NCBI RefSeq assembly: GCF_004785955.1
Contig: NZ_SJER01000001.1
Location: 1,364,001-1,428,000 of the forward strand
DNA length: 64,000 bases
From: Halostella litorea
GTDB lineage: Archaea; Halobacteriota; Halobacteria; Halobacteriales; Natronoarchaeaceae
Direction: 5' to 3'
Position numbers and translations under genes: made by a program. This document shows, one piece after another, positions 26,316-36,559 of this stretch; the first letter of the stretch is position 1, and the number at the start of each line of letters is the position of its first letter. The notes below the pieces were generated by a model. The model was not told the origin of the DNA and made no database searches. It was given only the letters and a program-made list of their open reading frames with translations.

Positions 26316-26756
26316 ATGGGACTCGAAACGGTACTTCTCGCGTGCAAACCCGGCGACGAGGGGCAGGGGACCAGGCTGGCGCAGACGGCCGTCGACATCG
26401 CGAAGCCGGCGGACGCCCGGGTGGTCGTCGCACAGGTGTTCACGGACGGGGAGTACGACAGCACCGCCGCGAGCCTCGGCGTCGACGAGGCCGACCTGAC
26501 GCCCGAGCGGATCGCGGACCAACACGGGACGTTCGGTCCCGTCGTCGACCTGCTCGACGCCGAGGGGGTCGAGTACGAACTGCGCACGTCGATCGGCCCC
26601 CACGCCGACACGATCGTCGACCTCGCGGCCGACGCGGACCTGGTCGTCATCGGGGGCGGGAAGCGGTCGCCGGCCGGCAAGGCCATCTTCGGCTCGACGA
26701 CCCAGAAGGTGATGCTCAACGCGCCGTGCCCGGTCACGTTCGTCCGCCGGGAGTGA
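26316..26756 (+). CDS. Universal stress protein (UspA family)
   Basis: A 146-residue single-domain Usp. It has the ATP-binding G-x2-G-x9-G(S/T) loop as GGGKRSPAGKAIFGSTTQKV near the C-terminus. The family binds ATP and modulates stress and transport. It is leaderless by its TATA spacing and ends 24 bases from the convergent malic enzyme stop. It shares its operator with the DASS transporter, so it may help regulate dicarboxylate uptake. Confidence 0.9.
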   Translation: MGLETVLLACKPGDEGQGTRLAQTAVDIAKPADARVVVAQVFTDGEYDSTAASLGVDEADLTPERIADQHGTFGPVVDLLDAEGVEYELRTSIGPHADTIVDLAADADLVVIGGGKRSPAGKAIFGSTTQKVMLNAPCPVTFVRRE

Positions 26757-26780
26757 CCCCGCGGCGCTACGCCGACCGCG

Positions 26781-29048
<2,268 letters not shown>

Positions 29049-29158
29049 CGGGTGTCGTACCGTTGTGTTGCCGTAGTATTAATGATCGCACGTCTCACGG
29101 CGCGCCGTTTCGGTGGCCGAATGCAGCAAGAGAGAAGCCAGCGCAGGGGATCGGCCGC

Positions 29159-30778
29159 TCACCAGAGGAGGTGCGGCCAGACGAACGTGAACAGCACCCA
29201 GATCAGCCCCGTCAGCACCGCGGTCATCAGGACGTTGAGGACGACGCCGGTGCGAAGCATGTGCCGCTGCCGGATGTACCCGCTCCCGAAGACGATCGCG
29301 TTCGGCGGCGTCGCGACGGGGAGCGCGAACGCGAAGCTCGCGGCGATCGTCCCGGCGACCGAGAGGAAGATGGCCGTCTTGAACTCGGTGAGGCCGAGCG
29401 TGGCCGCGAAGACGCTGCCCAGCCCGATGAGGATCGGCACGATGACGCTCGTCGTCGCGGTGTTGGACGTCATCTCGGTCAGGAACACGACGAGCAACAC
29501 AACGGCGGCGATGACGAGGACCACGGGCGTCCCGGTGAGGCCGCCGAACACCGTGTCCGCGATCCACCCCGTCGTGCCGGTGTCCGCGAGCCCCCGCGCG
29601 AGGGAGATGCCGCCGCCGAACAGCAGCAGCGTCCCCCAGTCGATGTCGACCAGTTCGTCCCACTCCATGGTGTCGGCCAGGACGAGCGCGGGGATCGCCA
29701 TCACCCCGACCATCACGTAGTAGAGCAGCCCCTGGTGGCCGTCGAGGCCGAACACGGTCGCCCCGCTGCCGCCGAACAGCGTGGTCATCCACACGTCGGG
29801 GAGGTACGGCTCGACGAAGGTCCCGAGCCCGCCGACCACCCAGAGCCCGGCGGTCGCCCCGAAGATGACCGCGACGCGCCGACCCCGCGTGCCGAGGCTG
29901 TCCTCCTCGTCGAGGAGCGCCTGCGCCTGTGCCTGTGCGTCGTCGACGTTCGCGACCTGCGGCGGGTACAGGACGTACGTGAGGAGATACCAGACGATGG
30001 GGAGCGTGATGACGACGACCGGGAACCCGATCAGCAGCCAGTCGACGAACCCGATCTCGTACCCCAGCGTCGCGTTGAGCTGTCCGACGAGGACGGCGTT
30101 GGGCGGCGTGCCGATTATCGTCCCGACGCCCCCGATGCTGGCGGCGTAGGCCGTCCCGAGCAGCATGCCGATCTGCATGTTCGTGAACTCGTCACCGCCC
30201 CCGACCACCCCGCCGTCCGGGACCGACTCGGCGGCCGCGTTCCCCGGGGTCGACTCGCCGGCGGCCGCGGTGCCGCCGGTGCTGAGGACCTGCGAGAGCA
30301 CGCCGACGGCGATCGGCGTCATCATCGCTGCCGTCGCCGTGTTCGAGACCCACATCGACAGCCCCGCGGTGGAGATCATGACGGCCCCGATCAGGCGGCG
30401 GGGCGAACTGCCCAGTTTCGCCATCGTGTACAGCGCGATCCGCCGGTCGATGTCGTACTTCTGGATGGCGTTTGCCAGCATGAACCCCGCCATGAACAGG
30501 AAGATGAGGTGGTCCGAGAAGCCGACGAGCGCCGTGTCCATGTCGTCGTACACGCCGGTCCCGGTGAGTAACACCGGGATCGTCAACGCGGTGACGGCCA
30601 GCGGGAGCGCGCCGGTCACCCAGAGAAACCCGGCGAAGAACATGGTCGCGAGCGCGTACTGGCCGGCCACCGAGAGCCCCGACGGGGACGGCGCGAGCCC
30701 GATGAGCAACGCCCCCAGACACGCGACGCAGAACTTCGCCACTCGCTGCTGTACGTCGCTCAAATGACGGTGTATCAT
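29159..30778 (-). CDS. DASS/SLC13 sodium:dicarboxylate symporter
   Basis: A 539-residue transporter with about eleven membrane segments and both family SNT motifs, MWVSNTATAAMMTPIAVG (near 165) and MTSNTATTSVIVPILIG (near 440), which bind Na+. The two re-entrant loops also show the inverted-repeat layout of the family. Substrates are likely malate, succinate or related anions. The start ATG overlaps the palindrome at 30772-30784, and a TATA box (AATAATTAATAAC on the coding strand, 30804-30816) lies about 30 bases before it. The central loop (about 200-240) is Glu/Asp/Gly-rich. Confidence 0.92.
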   Translation of the reverse strand: MIHRHLSDVQQRVAKFCVACLGALLIGLAPSPSGLSVAGQYALATMFFAGFLWVTGALPLAVTALTIPVLLTGTGVYDDMDTALVGFSDHLIFLFMAGFMLANAIQKYDIDRRIALYTMAKLGSSPRRLIGAVMISTAGLSMWVSNTATAAMMTPIAVGVLSQVLSTGGTAAAGESTPGNAAAESVPDGGVVGGGDEFTNMQIGMLLGTAYAASIGGVGTIIGTPPNAVLVGQLNATLGYEIGFVDWLLIGFPVVVITLPIVWYLLTYVLYPPQVANVDDAQAQAQALLDEEDSLGTRGRRVAVIFGATAGLWVVGGLGTFVEPYLPDVWMTTLFGGSGATVFGLDGHQGLLYYVMVGVMAIPALVLADTMEWDELVDIDWGTLLLFGGGISLARGLADTGTTGWIADTVFGGLTGTPVVLVIAAVVLLVVFLTEMTSNTATTSVIVPILIGLGSVFAATLGLTEFKTAIFLSVAGTIAASFAFALPVATPPNAIVFGSGYIRQRHMLRTGVVLNVLMTAVLTGLIWVLFTFVWPHLLW

Positions 30779-30784
30779 TGATAC
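30772..30784. promoter_or_regulatory. Palindromic operator GTATCATTGATAC at the DASS transporter start
   Basis: Same 13 bases as at 26303-26315. It overlaps the DASS ATG at 30778 (ATGATAC on the coding strand). A TATA-like element at 30804-30816 stands about 20-30 bases upstream, so a bound protein would block initiation. The adjacent small XRE gene upstream is a candidate regulator. Confidence 0.7.
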
Positions 30785-30842
30785 AGGCGTCTTTCCCGGT
30801 GTCGTTATTAATTATTTTGGTTTGCCACAAACCATGACAGAT

Positions 30843-31115
30843 TCAGAAATTGCCGACGATCGCGGCGACCTGGTCCCCGTCGAGTTCCGCGGCGTACAGG
30901 TCCAACAGCAACTGCCGGCGCGGCCGGGAGAGCGCCCGGTTCCCGTTTTCGAGCATCGAGAGGTGCGCCTGCATCAGGTCGTCGACCTCCCGCTCGACCT
31001 CCCGCTGCTCGTAGCCCGCGGCGACCCGGAGGAGCCGCCACGCCATCGGCGACACGTCGTCGAGGTCGGTCGACTCGACGGGTTCAGCGTCGTCCGTCGC
31101 CAAACGTATCACCAC
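30843..31115 (-). CDS. Small XRE-type helix-turn-helix protein
   Basis: A 90-residue protein. Residues about 30-75 form a XRE/Cro-like helix-turn-helix: AAGYEQREVEREVDDLMQAHLSMLENGNRALSRPR matches a recognition-helix pattern, followed by a short C-terminal helix. It is on the same strand as the DASS transporter and ends 64 bases before its start, with the transporter promoter in between. It may be the regulator of the GTATCATTGATAC sites, but this is only inferred from position. Confidence 0.7.
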   Translation of the reverse strand: MVIRLATDDAEPVESTDLDDVSPMAWRLLRVAAGYEQREVEREVDDLMQAHLSMLENGNRALSRPRRQLLLDLYAAELDGDQVAAIVGNF

Positions 31116-31554
31116 CGGTTCTTCCGCTGTCCGCGAAACGTGTCACTGGAGTCCGACGGGCGTCGGGGGACCGTGCCTTACGCGTCGTGTGTCCACTCAT
31201 CTTCGGCAAGAACACCTACGGGTGACCCACCCATGCGTGGGCCGGCCACGACCGGACGGGGCCGTCGTGTCCGGCTCCCGCGTCCGCCGTGGCAGTCGGT
31301 TCGACCGCCGCGATGCGTACCATACCGTGCTACAAGACGACGCCACGTTATAAATTCCGACAACGCCCGCCTCGGCGGTCACCGCCCCGACGGGATCACG
31401 GGCGGCCACACCGACACGAAGGGGGTCGCTGCGGCGCTCTCGCCGAGGCTGCGCAAGAAAATCGGAACGGTCGCGCGGCGATGAACGCCTCGCCGGTTAC
31501 TCGCCGAACACTACGAAACCGCGAGTACGGCTCGACGATGAACCGTCTCGCCGG
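31116..31554. other. Gap with a short direct repeat and one promoter-like site
   Basis: About 440 bases without a confident gene. A TATA-like TTATAAATT at 31348-31356 faces leftward to a 35-codon frame (31216-31323). An 18-bp sequence CTCGCCGGTTACTCGCCG occurs at 31489-31506 and again at 31547-31564, the second inside the 3' end of the sulfurtransferase gene. Confidence 0.5.
31216..31323 (-). CDS. Possible leaderless 35-aa frame
   Basis: ATG at 31323 lies 25-33 bases after a good TATA-like element at 31348-31356. The peptide is 35 residues, Ala/Gly/Pro-rich, with no known domain. It is listed because the promoter spacing is good; GC-rich DNA produces such frames by chance. Confidence 0.25.
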   Translation of the reverse strand: MVRIAAVEPTATADAGAGHDGPVRSWPAHAWVGHP

Positions 31555-31564
31555 TTACTCGCCG
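31489..31564. repeat. 18-bp direct repeat at the sulfurtransferase 3' end
   Basis: CTCGCCGGTTACTCGCCG is found at 31489-31506 and 31547-31564, inside longer near-copies that begin GATGAAC (31480 and 31537). The second copy contains the stop codon and last codons of the sulfurtransferase gene. It looks like a small tandem duplication of the gene end. Confidence 0.7.
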
Positions 31565-32415
31565 GTTTCGATCGGCGCGTCCACGAGGTTCCCCCACTCG
31601 GTCCACGAGCCGTCGTAGTTGACGGTGTCGTCGTAGCCCAGCAGTTCGTGGAGCGCGAACCACGCGACGGAGGAGCGCTCGCCGATGCGGCAGTACGCGA
31701 CGGTCGTGCCCTCGCCGTCGATGCCCTCCTCGGCGTACAGTTCTTCCAGCTCCTCGGCGGTCTTGAACGTGCCGTCGTCGTTCGTCACGGCCGCCCACGA
31801 GATGTTCTTCGCGCCCGGGATGTGGCCGCCGCGCTGGGCGGTCTCCTGGAGTCCCGGCGGGGCGAGCACCTCGCCGCTGTACTCCTCGGGCGAGCGGACG
31901 TCGACGAGCGGCACGCCGCGGTCGATCGCCTTCTCGACGTCGTCGCGGTACGCGCGGATGGACTCGCGCGGGCCGCCGGCCTCGTACTCGACGGCCGAGA
32001 AGTCCGGCTCCTCGTCGGTCGTCGGGTAGTCGTTCTCGACCCAGTACTCGCGGCCGCCGTCGAGCAGGCGCACGTCGTCGTGGCCGTAGTACTGGAACTG
32101 CCAGTAGGCGTAGGCGGCGAACCAGTTGGAGTTGTCGCCGTACAGGACGACCGTCGAGTCCTCGCTGATGCCGTGGGAGCCGAGCAGGTCCTCGAAGTCC
32201 CCCTTCTCGAGGATGTCGCGCTGGGTCTGGTCCTGGAGCTGTGTCTCCCAGTTGAAGCCGACCGCGCCGGGCGCGTGGCTCTCCTCGTAGGCCTCCGTGT
32301 CGACGTCGACCTCGACGAGTCGGTACTCGGGGTCGTCGCTCTCGAACTCCTCGATGTGCTCTTCGACCCAGTCGGCCGAGACGAGCACGTCGTTCGCGTA
32401 GTCGCTGTCGCTCAT
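31555..32415 (-). CDS. Two-domain rhodanese-type sulfurtransferase
   Basis: A 286-residue thiosulfate/3-mercaptopyruvate sulfurtransferase. The first rhodanese domain (about 10-130) is inactive: VVLYGDNSNWFA has Asp instead of Cys. The second (about 160-280) carries the active-site loop AYCRIGERSS with catalytic Cys. Haloarchaeal enzymes of this type donate sulfane sulfur, possibly to cyanide or thiols. The ATG 32415 lies 26-33 bases after a TATA element at 32440-32449. The adjacent duplication at the 3' end may extend the transcript. Confidence 0.9.
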   Translation of the reverse strand: MSDSDYANDVLVSADWVEEHIEEFESDDPEYRLVEVDVDTEAYEESHAPGAVGFNWETQLQDQTQRDILEKGDFEDLLGSHGISEDSTVVLYGDNSNWFAAYAYWQFQYYGHDDVRLLDGGREYWVENDYPTTDEEPDFSAVEYEAGGPRESIRAYRDDVEKAIDRGVPLVDVRSPEEYSGEVLAPPGLQETAQRGGHIPGAKNISWAAVTNDDGTFKTAEELEELYAEEGIDGEGTTVAYCRIGERSSVAWFALHELLGYDDTVNYDGSWTEWGNLVDAPIETGE

Positions 32416-32439
32416 ACACGGTCACGTACGGGTCCCCTT

Positions 32440-32449
32440 CTTAAAGAAA
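32440..32449 (-). promoter_or_regulatory. TATA element of the sulfurtransferase gene
   Basis: CTTAAAGAAA (reverse TTTCTTTAAG) lies 26-34 bases before the start codon at 32415, the spacing of a leaderless haloarchaeal gene. Confidence 0.6.
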
Positions 32450-32699
32450 CTACACATTCGGCAGGTACCGCCTTCCCGCCGAACTCCCGGATCATGTTGC
32501 CGGCGATATCCGGGAGCTTCGTCCGGTGGCCCCCGGGCGGCCGGGACCCGCGTCGCGTCGTGGGCCGTCCCGGGCACCAGGCGGGGGCGGCCCGGCCGCT
32601 CTCCGGCAACAGTTGCAGGTATCTCCGAGTCGGGGGCGTCTCGGGGTCGGACGGCGAGGGCTGAAGCGCGGGGACCGACGGTTCCCGGCCGTGCGGACG

Positions 32700-33104
32700 C
32701 TACTCCCCGGGTTCGTCCCCCTCGGGCGACGTTCGGACCGAGACGCCGAGCCCGTCCGCGTCGAGCCGGACGACCACGCGCTCACAGGTCGCCCGGTACT
32801 GTTCGTGGTGGTGGCCGTTCTCGTCGAACGCCGTCGTCGAGTCGACCAGCCCCAGCGCTTCGAGGCGGTCCAGCCGGCGGTACGCGGTCACCCTGGAGAC
32901 GTCCGTCGCCTCGGCTATCTCCCGGGCGCTCCTGGGCTGGCCGGCGACCGCACCCAGCACCGCGCGGGTGTTCGCGTCGCCGATCAGTTCGAGCACCGTC
33001 GCCGGGTCGACTGTCGACTCGTCGGACCCGGACGTCGCGTCGCTCCGGCCCGTCGTTTCCGTCGTACGCTCGGACTGCTCGCTGGAGGGCGGTTGCATCG
33101 TCAT
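32700..33104 (-). CDS. Winged-helix regulator (HTH_20/ArsR-like)
   Basis: A 134-residue regulator with a Ser/Thr-rich N-terminal tail (about 30 residues), then a winged helix: PATVLELIGDANTRAVLGAV, ARE IAEATDVSRVTAYRRL, and LVDSTTAFDENGHHHEQY as the wing. The cluster of three His (GHHHEQY) in the wing region and one Cys could bind a metal. It is divergent from the HFX_2341-type gene, with a 16-bp palindrome between them. Confidence 0.82.
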   Translation of the reverse strand: MTMQPPSSEQSERTTETTGRSDATSGSDESTVDPATVLELIGDANTRAVLGAVAGQPRSAREIAEATDVSRVTAYRRLDRLEALGLVDSTTAFDENGHHHEQYRATCERVVVRLDADGLGVSVRTSPEGDEPGE

Positions 33105-33184
33105 GGGCGTGTTTCGTCGTCCGTACGTTGCGCCGGTCAGTATTTATCGACTATCCGAATACTATCTATACAACCCCTACAACT

Positions 33185-33200
33185 ATAGTATCGATACTAT
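33185..33200. promoter_or_regulatory. 16-bp palindrome between divergent regulators
   Basis: ATAGTATCGATACTAT is a perfect 16-bp palindrome 15 bases before the HFX_2341-type ATG at 33215 and 81 bases from the divergent winged-helix start. The core GTATC-GATAC has the same half-sites as GTATCATTGATAC at 26303 and 30772, without the 3-bp spacer. It probably binds one of the two divergent regulators. Confidence 0.6.
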
Positions 33201-33214
33201 CATTACTAAATACG

Positions 33215-33982
33215 ATGTCAGGTGACGCCGCCCTGCGGACGATAGAGGAGGTCCACGTCGCCCCCCTCGGGTACGAGTTCGACCGGATCAGGGAGCCGGT
33301 GCTGGAGTACGGTGCCGACACCCTCTACCTGCTCGGGGACCCGGAGTCCGAGCGGACGGCCTACCACGACCGGCTGGAGTCCGAACTCGCGGACCGCGGG
33401 GTGACCGTGCACGCCCGGACGGTCGACCTCGACGACGTGTACGACGTCCTGGGCGAGATCACGACGATCGCCGACCGGTACGACGACGACATCGTCAGGG
33501 TCAACGTGTCGAGCGGCCCGAAGCTCGCGGCGGTGGGGGCCGCGCTCGCGTGCATGGCGACCGACGCGAGCGGCTACCACGTCCACCCCGAGTCGGGGTC
33601 GCACCCGGTCGAGGAGACCCCCCGCACCGAGGGCATGGCGGTGGCGGAACAGCTCCCGTCGTACCCGCTCGAAACGCCGACGGCCGACCAAGTCCAGGTC
33701 CTCGACTACGTCGAGTCGTCGACCGACGCGGCGTACACGCCGAAGAAGAGCGACCTGATCGCCTTCGCCGAGGAGAACGACCTCGCGTTCATGACCCGGG
33801 CCGACCCCGCGAACGAGAAGGCCAAGTTCGCCCTGCTGAACAACCGCATCGTCGACCCGCTCACCGAGCAGGGGTACCTCCGGATCGAGTCCGTCGGCCG
33901 GACGAAGCAGGTGTCGCTGACCGACACCGGGCGGAACGCGCTGCGTGCGTTCCGGCACAAGCTCCCCGAGTCCGGCGGGTAG
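33215..33982 (+). CDS. HFX_2341-family regulator with CARF-like N-terminal domain
   Basis: A 255-residue protein. The N-terminal about 150 residues read as a Rossmann-like domain (VHVAPLGYEFDRI, TLYLLGDP, VNVSSGPKLAAVGAAL) of the DUF6293/HFX_2341 type, which is related to the CARF nucleotide-sensing folds of Csa3-like proteins. The C-terminal half (about 165-250) is a winged helix (QVLDYVESS, LLNNRIVDPLTEQGYL, VSLTDTGRNALRAF). No CRISPR array or cas gene is present, so the sensing role is inferred. The ATG at 33215 comes after an AT-rich palindromic promoter. Confidence 0.85.
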   Translation: MSGDAALRTIEEVHVAPLGYEFDRIREPVLEYGADTLYLLGDPESERTAYHDRLESELADRGVTVHARTVDLDDVYDVLGEITTIADRYDDDIVRVNVSSGPKLAAVGAALACMATDASGYHVHPESGSHPVEETPRTEGMAVAEQLPSYPLETPTADQVQVLDYVESSTDAAYTPKKSDLIAFAEENDLAFMTRADPANEKAKFALLNNRIVDPLTEQGYLRIESVGRTKQVSLTDTGRNALRAFRHKLPESGG

Positions 33983-34012
33983 GTCGGTCGCGGAACGGCG
34001 ACGACTTCCAGG

Positions 34013-34204
34013 TCAGCGTCTCAGCCAGTCGCTGAGCGTGCCCCCGACCGACGGACAGGAGCCGCACTCGCCGCAGTCGACCGACGAGCAGTCGACGCGC
34101 TCGCCACATCGGGGACACTGTATCCGCCGGGTCGGGTCGATGTCGTACCCGCACTGCGGGCAGGGAAGCGTCACCGCCTCCGCGTCGGGGTCGGACGGGG
34201 TCAC
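34013..34204 (-). CDS. Cys-rich zinc-ribbon protein coupled to feoB
   Basis: A 63-residue protein starting at GTG 34202-34204, which overlaps the feoB stop (GTGA). It has CPQC and CPRC knuckles forming one zinc ribbon, and a second Cys cluster (DCSSVDCGECGSCPS) with CxxxxxCxxCxxC spacing near the C-terminus. It occupies the place of the small FeoC-like or Cys-rich FeoB-associated proteins of bacteria. It may bind zinc or an iron-sulfur cluster and signal to the transporter; this is inferred from position. Confidence 0.75.
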   Translation of the reverse strand: MTPSDPDAEAVTLPCPQCGYDIDPTRRIQCPRCGERVDCSSVDCGECGSCPSVGGTLSDWLRR

Positions 34205-36090
34205 CCGACCACCCCCAGCGCCGCGGCGACCGCGCCCCCGACCGCGAACGCGACGACCCACGAGCCGACCCACATGACCAGCCCGGTCCGGGCGTCGCGT
34301 TCCTTGAGGATCATCGTCATCGAGAGGATACAGGGGACGAACAGCGTGATGACGACCAGCCCGACGAACGTCTCCGCCGTGGCCAGCGCCTGGTCGGTCA
34401 TCCCCGCCGCGGCGAAGTCCCGGCGGATCAGCCCGAGCACGAGCACCCGGCCGAACCGCTGGGGAAGGCCGAGGAACCCGGTCAGCGGCGCGAGCCCGCG
34501 TTCGACGAGCGCGATCCCGCCGACGTAGTCGAGCGCGGAGACGGCGACGGCCGTTACGCCGAACAGCGGGACGGCCTCCCGGAGGAACATCCCCGCCCGG
34601 CCGGCCGTCTTCCGGACGACGTTCCGGACGCGGGGGACCCGAAGCCGCGGCAGTTCGGTCACGAGCGCCTCCTGCTGGCCCGGGAGCGTCCTGTCGAGCA
34701 CCGTCCCGGCGACGCCGAGGACGAACAGGAGCACGCCGAGGTAGGCGAACCACCACCCGATCCCGAGGCCGGCGAGCAGCCCCATGATGATCCCGAGCTG
34801 GGCCGAACACGGGATCGCCAGGCCGAGCAGCGCCGTCGAGATCAGCCGCTCGCGCCGCGACCCGACCATCCGGGTGGTGATCACCGCCATCGTCACGCAG
34901 CCGACGCCCACGATGAGCGGCACGACGGCCCGGCCGTTCAGGCCGATCCGGTCGAGCCCCCGGTCGGTCAGCACCGCCAGCCGCGGCAGGATACCGGCGT
35001 CCTCGAGGAGGCCGATGGCGAGGTAAAACGCCGTCACGAGCGGGAGCAACACGCCGACGACGTACTGGACGGTGACCGTGAGCAGCCCGAGGTTCCCGTT
35101 GACGAGGAGGTGTTCGAACGGGCGCGCCCACGGCCCCACCGGCACCGCCTCCCCGACCAGCGCCGTGACGGCGGGGTTGTACCGCTCGGCGAAGATGGCC
35201 CCCTCGACGAAGTCCACCAGCCGCTGTGCCACCAGGTCGCCGATGACGTAGTAGATGACCGCGAGCAGCCCCACCGCGATCGGCGTGCCCGTCGCGGGCC
35301 TGATCAGCAGGTCGCTGATCCGGTCGCCCCAGCGCCGGCCGGCGCCGCCGTCGTCCACGACCGCCGACACCACGTCGCCGACGCGGCTGCGCCGGTGGGC
35401 GTACACGTCCTCGCGGAGGTCGTCGTCGACGGTCGGCATCCCCCCGTCGGCGACGACGTCGCCCCGGTCCCGGACGCGGGCGGCCGTCGGTTCGTCCGCC
35501 TCGACGAGGAGGGTCCGCTCGGCCCGCGTGGCCGACAGGTCGTCCGGCAGCGCCGAGTACCACCGCTCGACCCCCGTCTCGGCCGGCGCGCGGGCGTCCC
35601 CGACGCGCGAACGGATCTCGTCGATCCCGCGCCCGTCGACGGCGACGGTGGGCACGACGGGGACGCCGAGCGCCTCCGCCAGCGCGTCGACGTCGACCTC
35701 GCGCCCGTCGGCCTCGGCCTCGTCGAGCATGTTCACCGCGACGACCGTGGGCACCCCCATGTCGAGCAGCTGGAGCGTCAGGAAGAGATCCCGCTCCAGT
35801 TGCGTGGCGTCGACGACGTTGACGACCGCGTCGGCGTCGTCGAGCACGATCCCGCGGGTGACGGCCTCCTCCTCGGAGAAAGAGGAGATCCCGTAGACGC
35901 CGGGCGTGTCGACCAGCCGGTAGCCGTCGAGGGTCGCGACGGTCGTCTCGACGGTCGTGCCGGGGTAGTTCGAGACGTCGACGTAGTCGTCGGCGAGTTC
36001 GCCGAACGCGACGCTCTTGCCCACGTTCGGGCAGCCGACGAGGGCGACCGTCTCCGCGCCGTCCCGTCCGTCGGCGGTTTCGCGGCCCAT
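34201..36090 (-). CDS. feoB: Ferrous iron transporter FeoB
   Basis: A 629-residue protein. The cytoplasmic G-domain has G1 GCPNVGKS (20-27), G2 near YPGTTVE, G3 DTPGVYG, and G4 NMLD, then a GDI-like spacer. The C-terminal about 400 residues hold eight or more membrane segments with two Gate repeats, of which the central part includes VGCVTMAVITTRM and AIPCSAQLGIIM, each with a conserved Cys. FeoB takes up Fe(II) at low iron. It starts one base after the feoA stop and ends with the zinc-ribbon gene. Confidence 0.93.
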   Translation of the reverse strand: MGRETADGRDGAETVALVGCPNVGKSVAFGELADDYVDVSNYPGTTVETTVATLDGYRLVDTPGVYGISSFSEEEAVTRGIVLDDADAVVNVVDATQLERDLFLTLQLLDMGVPTVVAVNMLDEAEADGREVDVDALAEALGVPVVPTVAVDGRGIDEIRSRVGDARAPAETGVERWYSALPDDLSATRAERTLLVEADEPTAARVRDRGDVVADGGMPTVDDDLREDVYAHRRSRVGDVVSAVVDDGGAGRRWGDRISDLLIRPATGTPIAVGLLAVIYYVIGDLVAQRLVDFVEGAIFAERYNPAVTALVGEAVPVGPWARPFEHLLVNGNLGLLTVTVQYVVGVLLPLVTAFYLAIGLLEDAGILPRLAVLTDRGLDRIGLNGRAVVPLIVGVGCVTMAVITTRMVGSRRERLISTALLGLAIPCSAQLGIIMGLLAGLGIGWWFAYLGVLLFVLGVAGTVLDRTLPGQQEALVTELPRLRVPRVRNVVRKTAGRAGMFLREAVPLFGVTAVAVSALDYVGGIALVERGLAPLTGFLGLPQRFGRVLVLGLIRRDFAAAGMTDQALATAETFVGLVVITLFVPCILSMTMILKERDARTGLVMWVGSWVVAFAVGGAVAAALGVVG

Positions 36091-36091
36091 C

Positions 36092-36316
36092 TCAGTCGAC
36101 CCGCGACACCTCGATCTCGGCCGCGAGCGACGAGCCGAGGGCCAGTTCCGTCCCCCCGCGTTCGATGACGACCGGCCCCTTCCGGACGCGGCGGCGACAC
36201 GCCACCGTCCCGTCGAGGAGCCCGACCCGCAACAGCTTCGCACGGACCTCGGCGTCCGGGACGGTCTCGATGGCGAACGTTTCCCCGCGACGGACGGCCG
36301 CGAGCGGCACCGTCAT
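36092..36316 (-). CDS. feoA: FeoA SH3-like protein
   Basis: A 74-residue FeoA with the SH3-like pattern: LAAVRRGETFAIETVP, a strand LLRVGLLDGTVACRRRV, and VVIERGGTELALGSSLAAEIEV. FeoA binds the FeoB G-domain and helps uptake. It is the first gene of the Feo operon; the TTAGG box abuts its ATG. The wing contains two Cys-free strands rich in Arg, slightly longer than usual. Confidence 0.88.
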   Translation of the reverse strand: MTVPLAAVRRGETFAIETVPDAEVRAKLLRVGLLDGTVACRRRVRKGPVVIERGGTELALGSSLAAEIEVSRVD

Positions 36317-36330
36317 TTAGGGTCACCTAA
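36317..36330. promoter_or_regulatory. DtxR/Idr-type operator at feoA
   Basis: TTAGGGTCACCTAA directly abuts the feoA start codon (36314-36316). It matches TTAGG-N4-CCTAA, the same form as the two boxes at 23448 and 23485. An AT-rich CCAAATATGT at about 36353-36362 is the likely TATA element, so the box lies at or just after the transcription start. Confidence 0.75.
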
Positions 36331-36529
36331 ATCGAACTCGCATCGGCGGGGCCAAATATGTGGGCGCTCTTCTCAGGGCACGGGAAGGTCCGCCGCCACG
36401 CCGCCGTCGGGGCCCGGACGTACGGGCGGCGAAACGGGGCTCTCGGCGGGCCGAGCCGCCCGTTCCAGGGCCCCGCCGATGCCGTCGACGGCGCGGTCCG
36501 GTTGCCAGGCGCCGGGAAACGCGTTGGGG

Positions 36530-36537
36530 AATTTATG
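36530..36537 (+). promoter_or_regulatory. TATA element of the DmsR/NarO-like regulator
   Basis: AATTTATG lies 23-30 bases before the ATG at 36560, giving leaderless spacing. Confidence 0.55.
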
Positions 36538-36559
36538 CGAGGAGGTCGTACGCACGGGT

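Noticed and set aside
29076-29088. GTATTAATGATCG before the malic enzyme, similar to the usp/DASS operator
   Set aside because: Only 10 of 13 bases match and it coincides with the likely TATA element, so it is better read as promoter.
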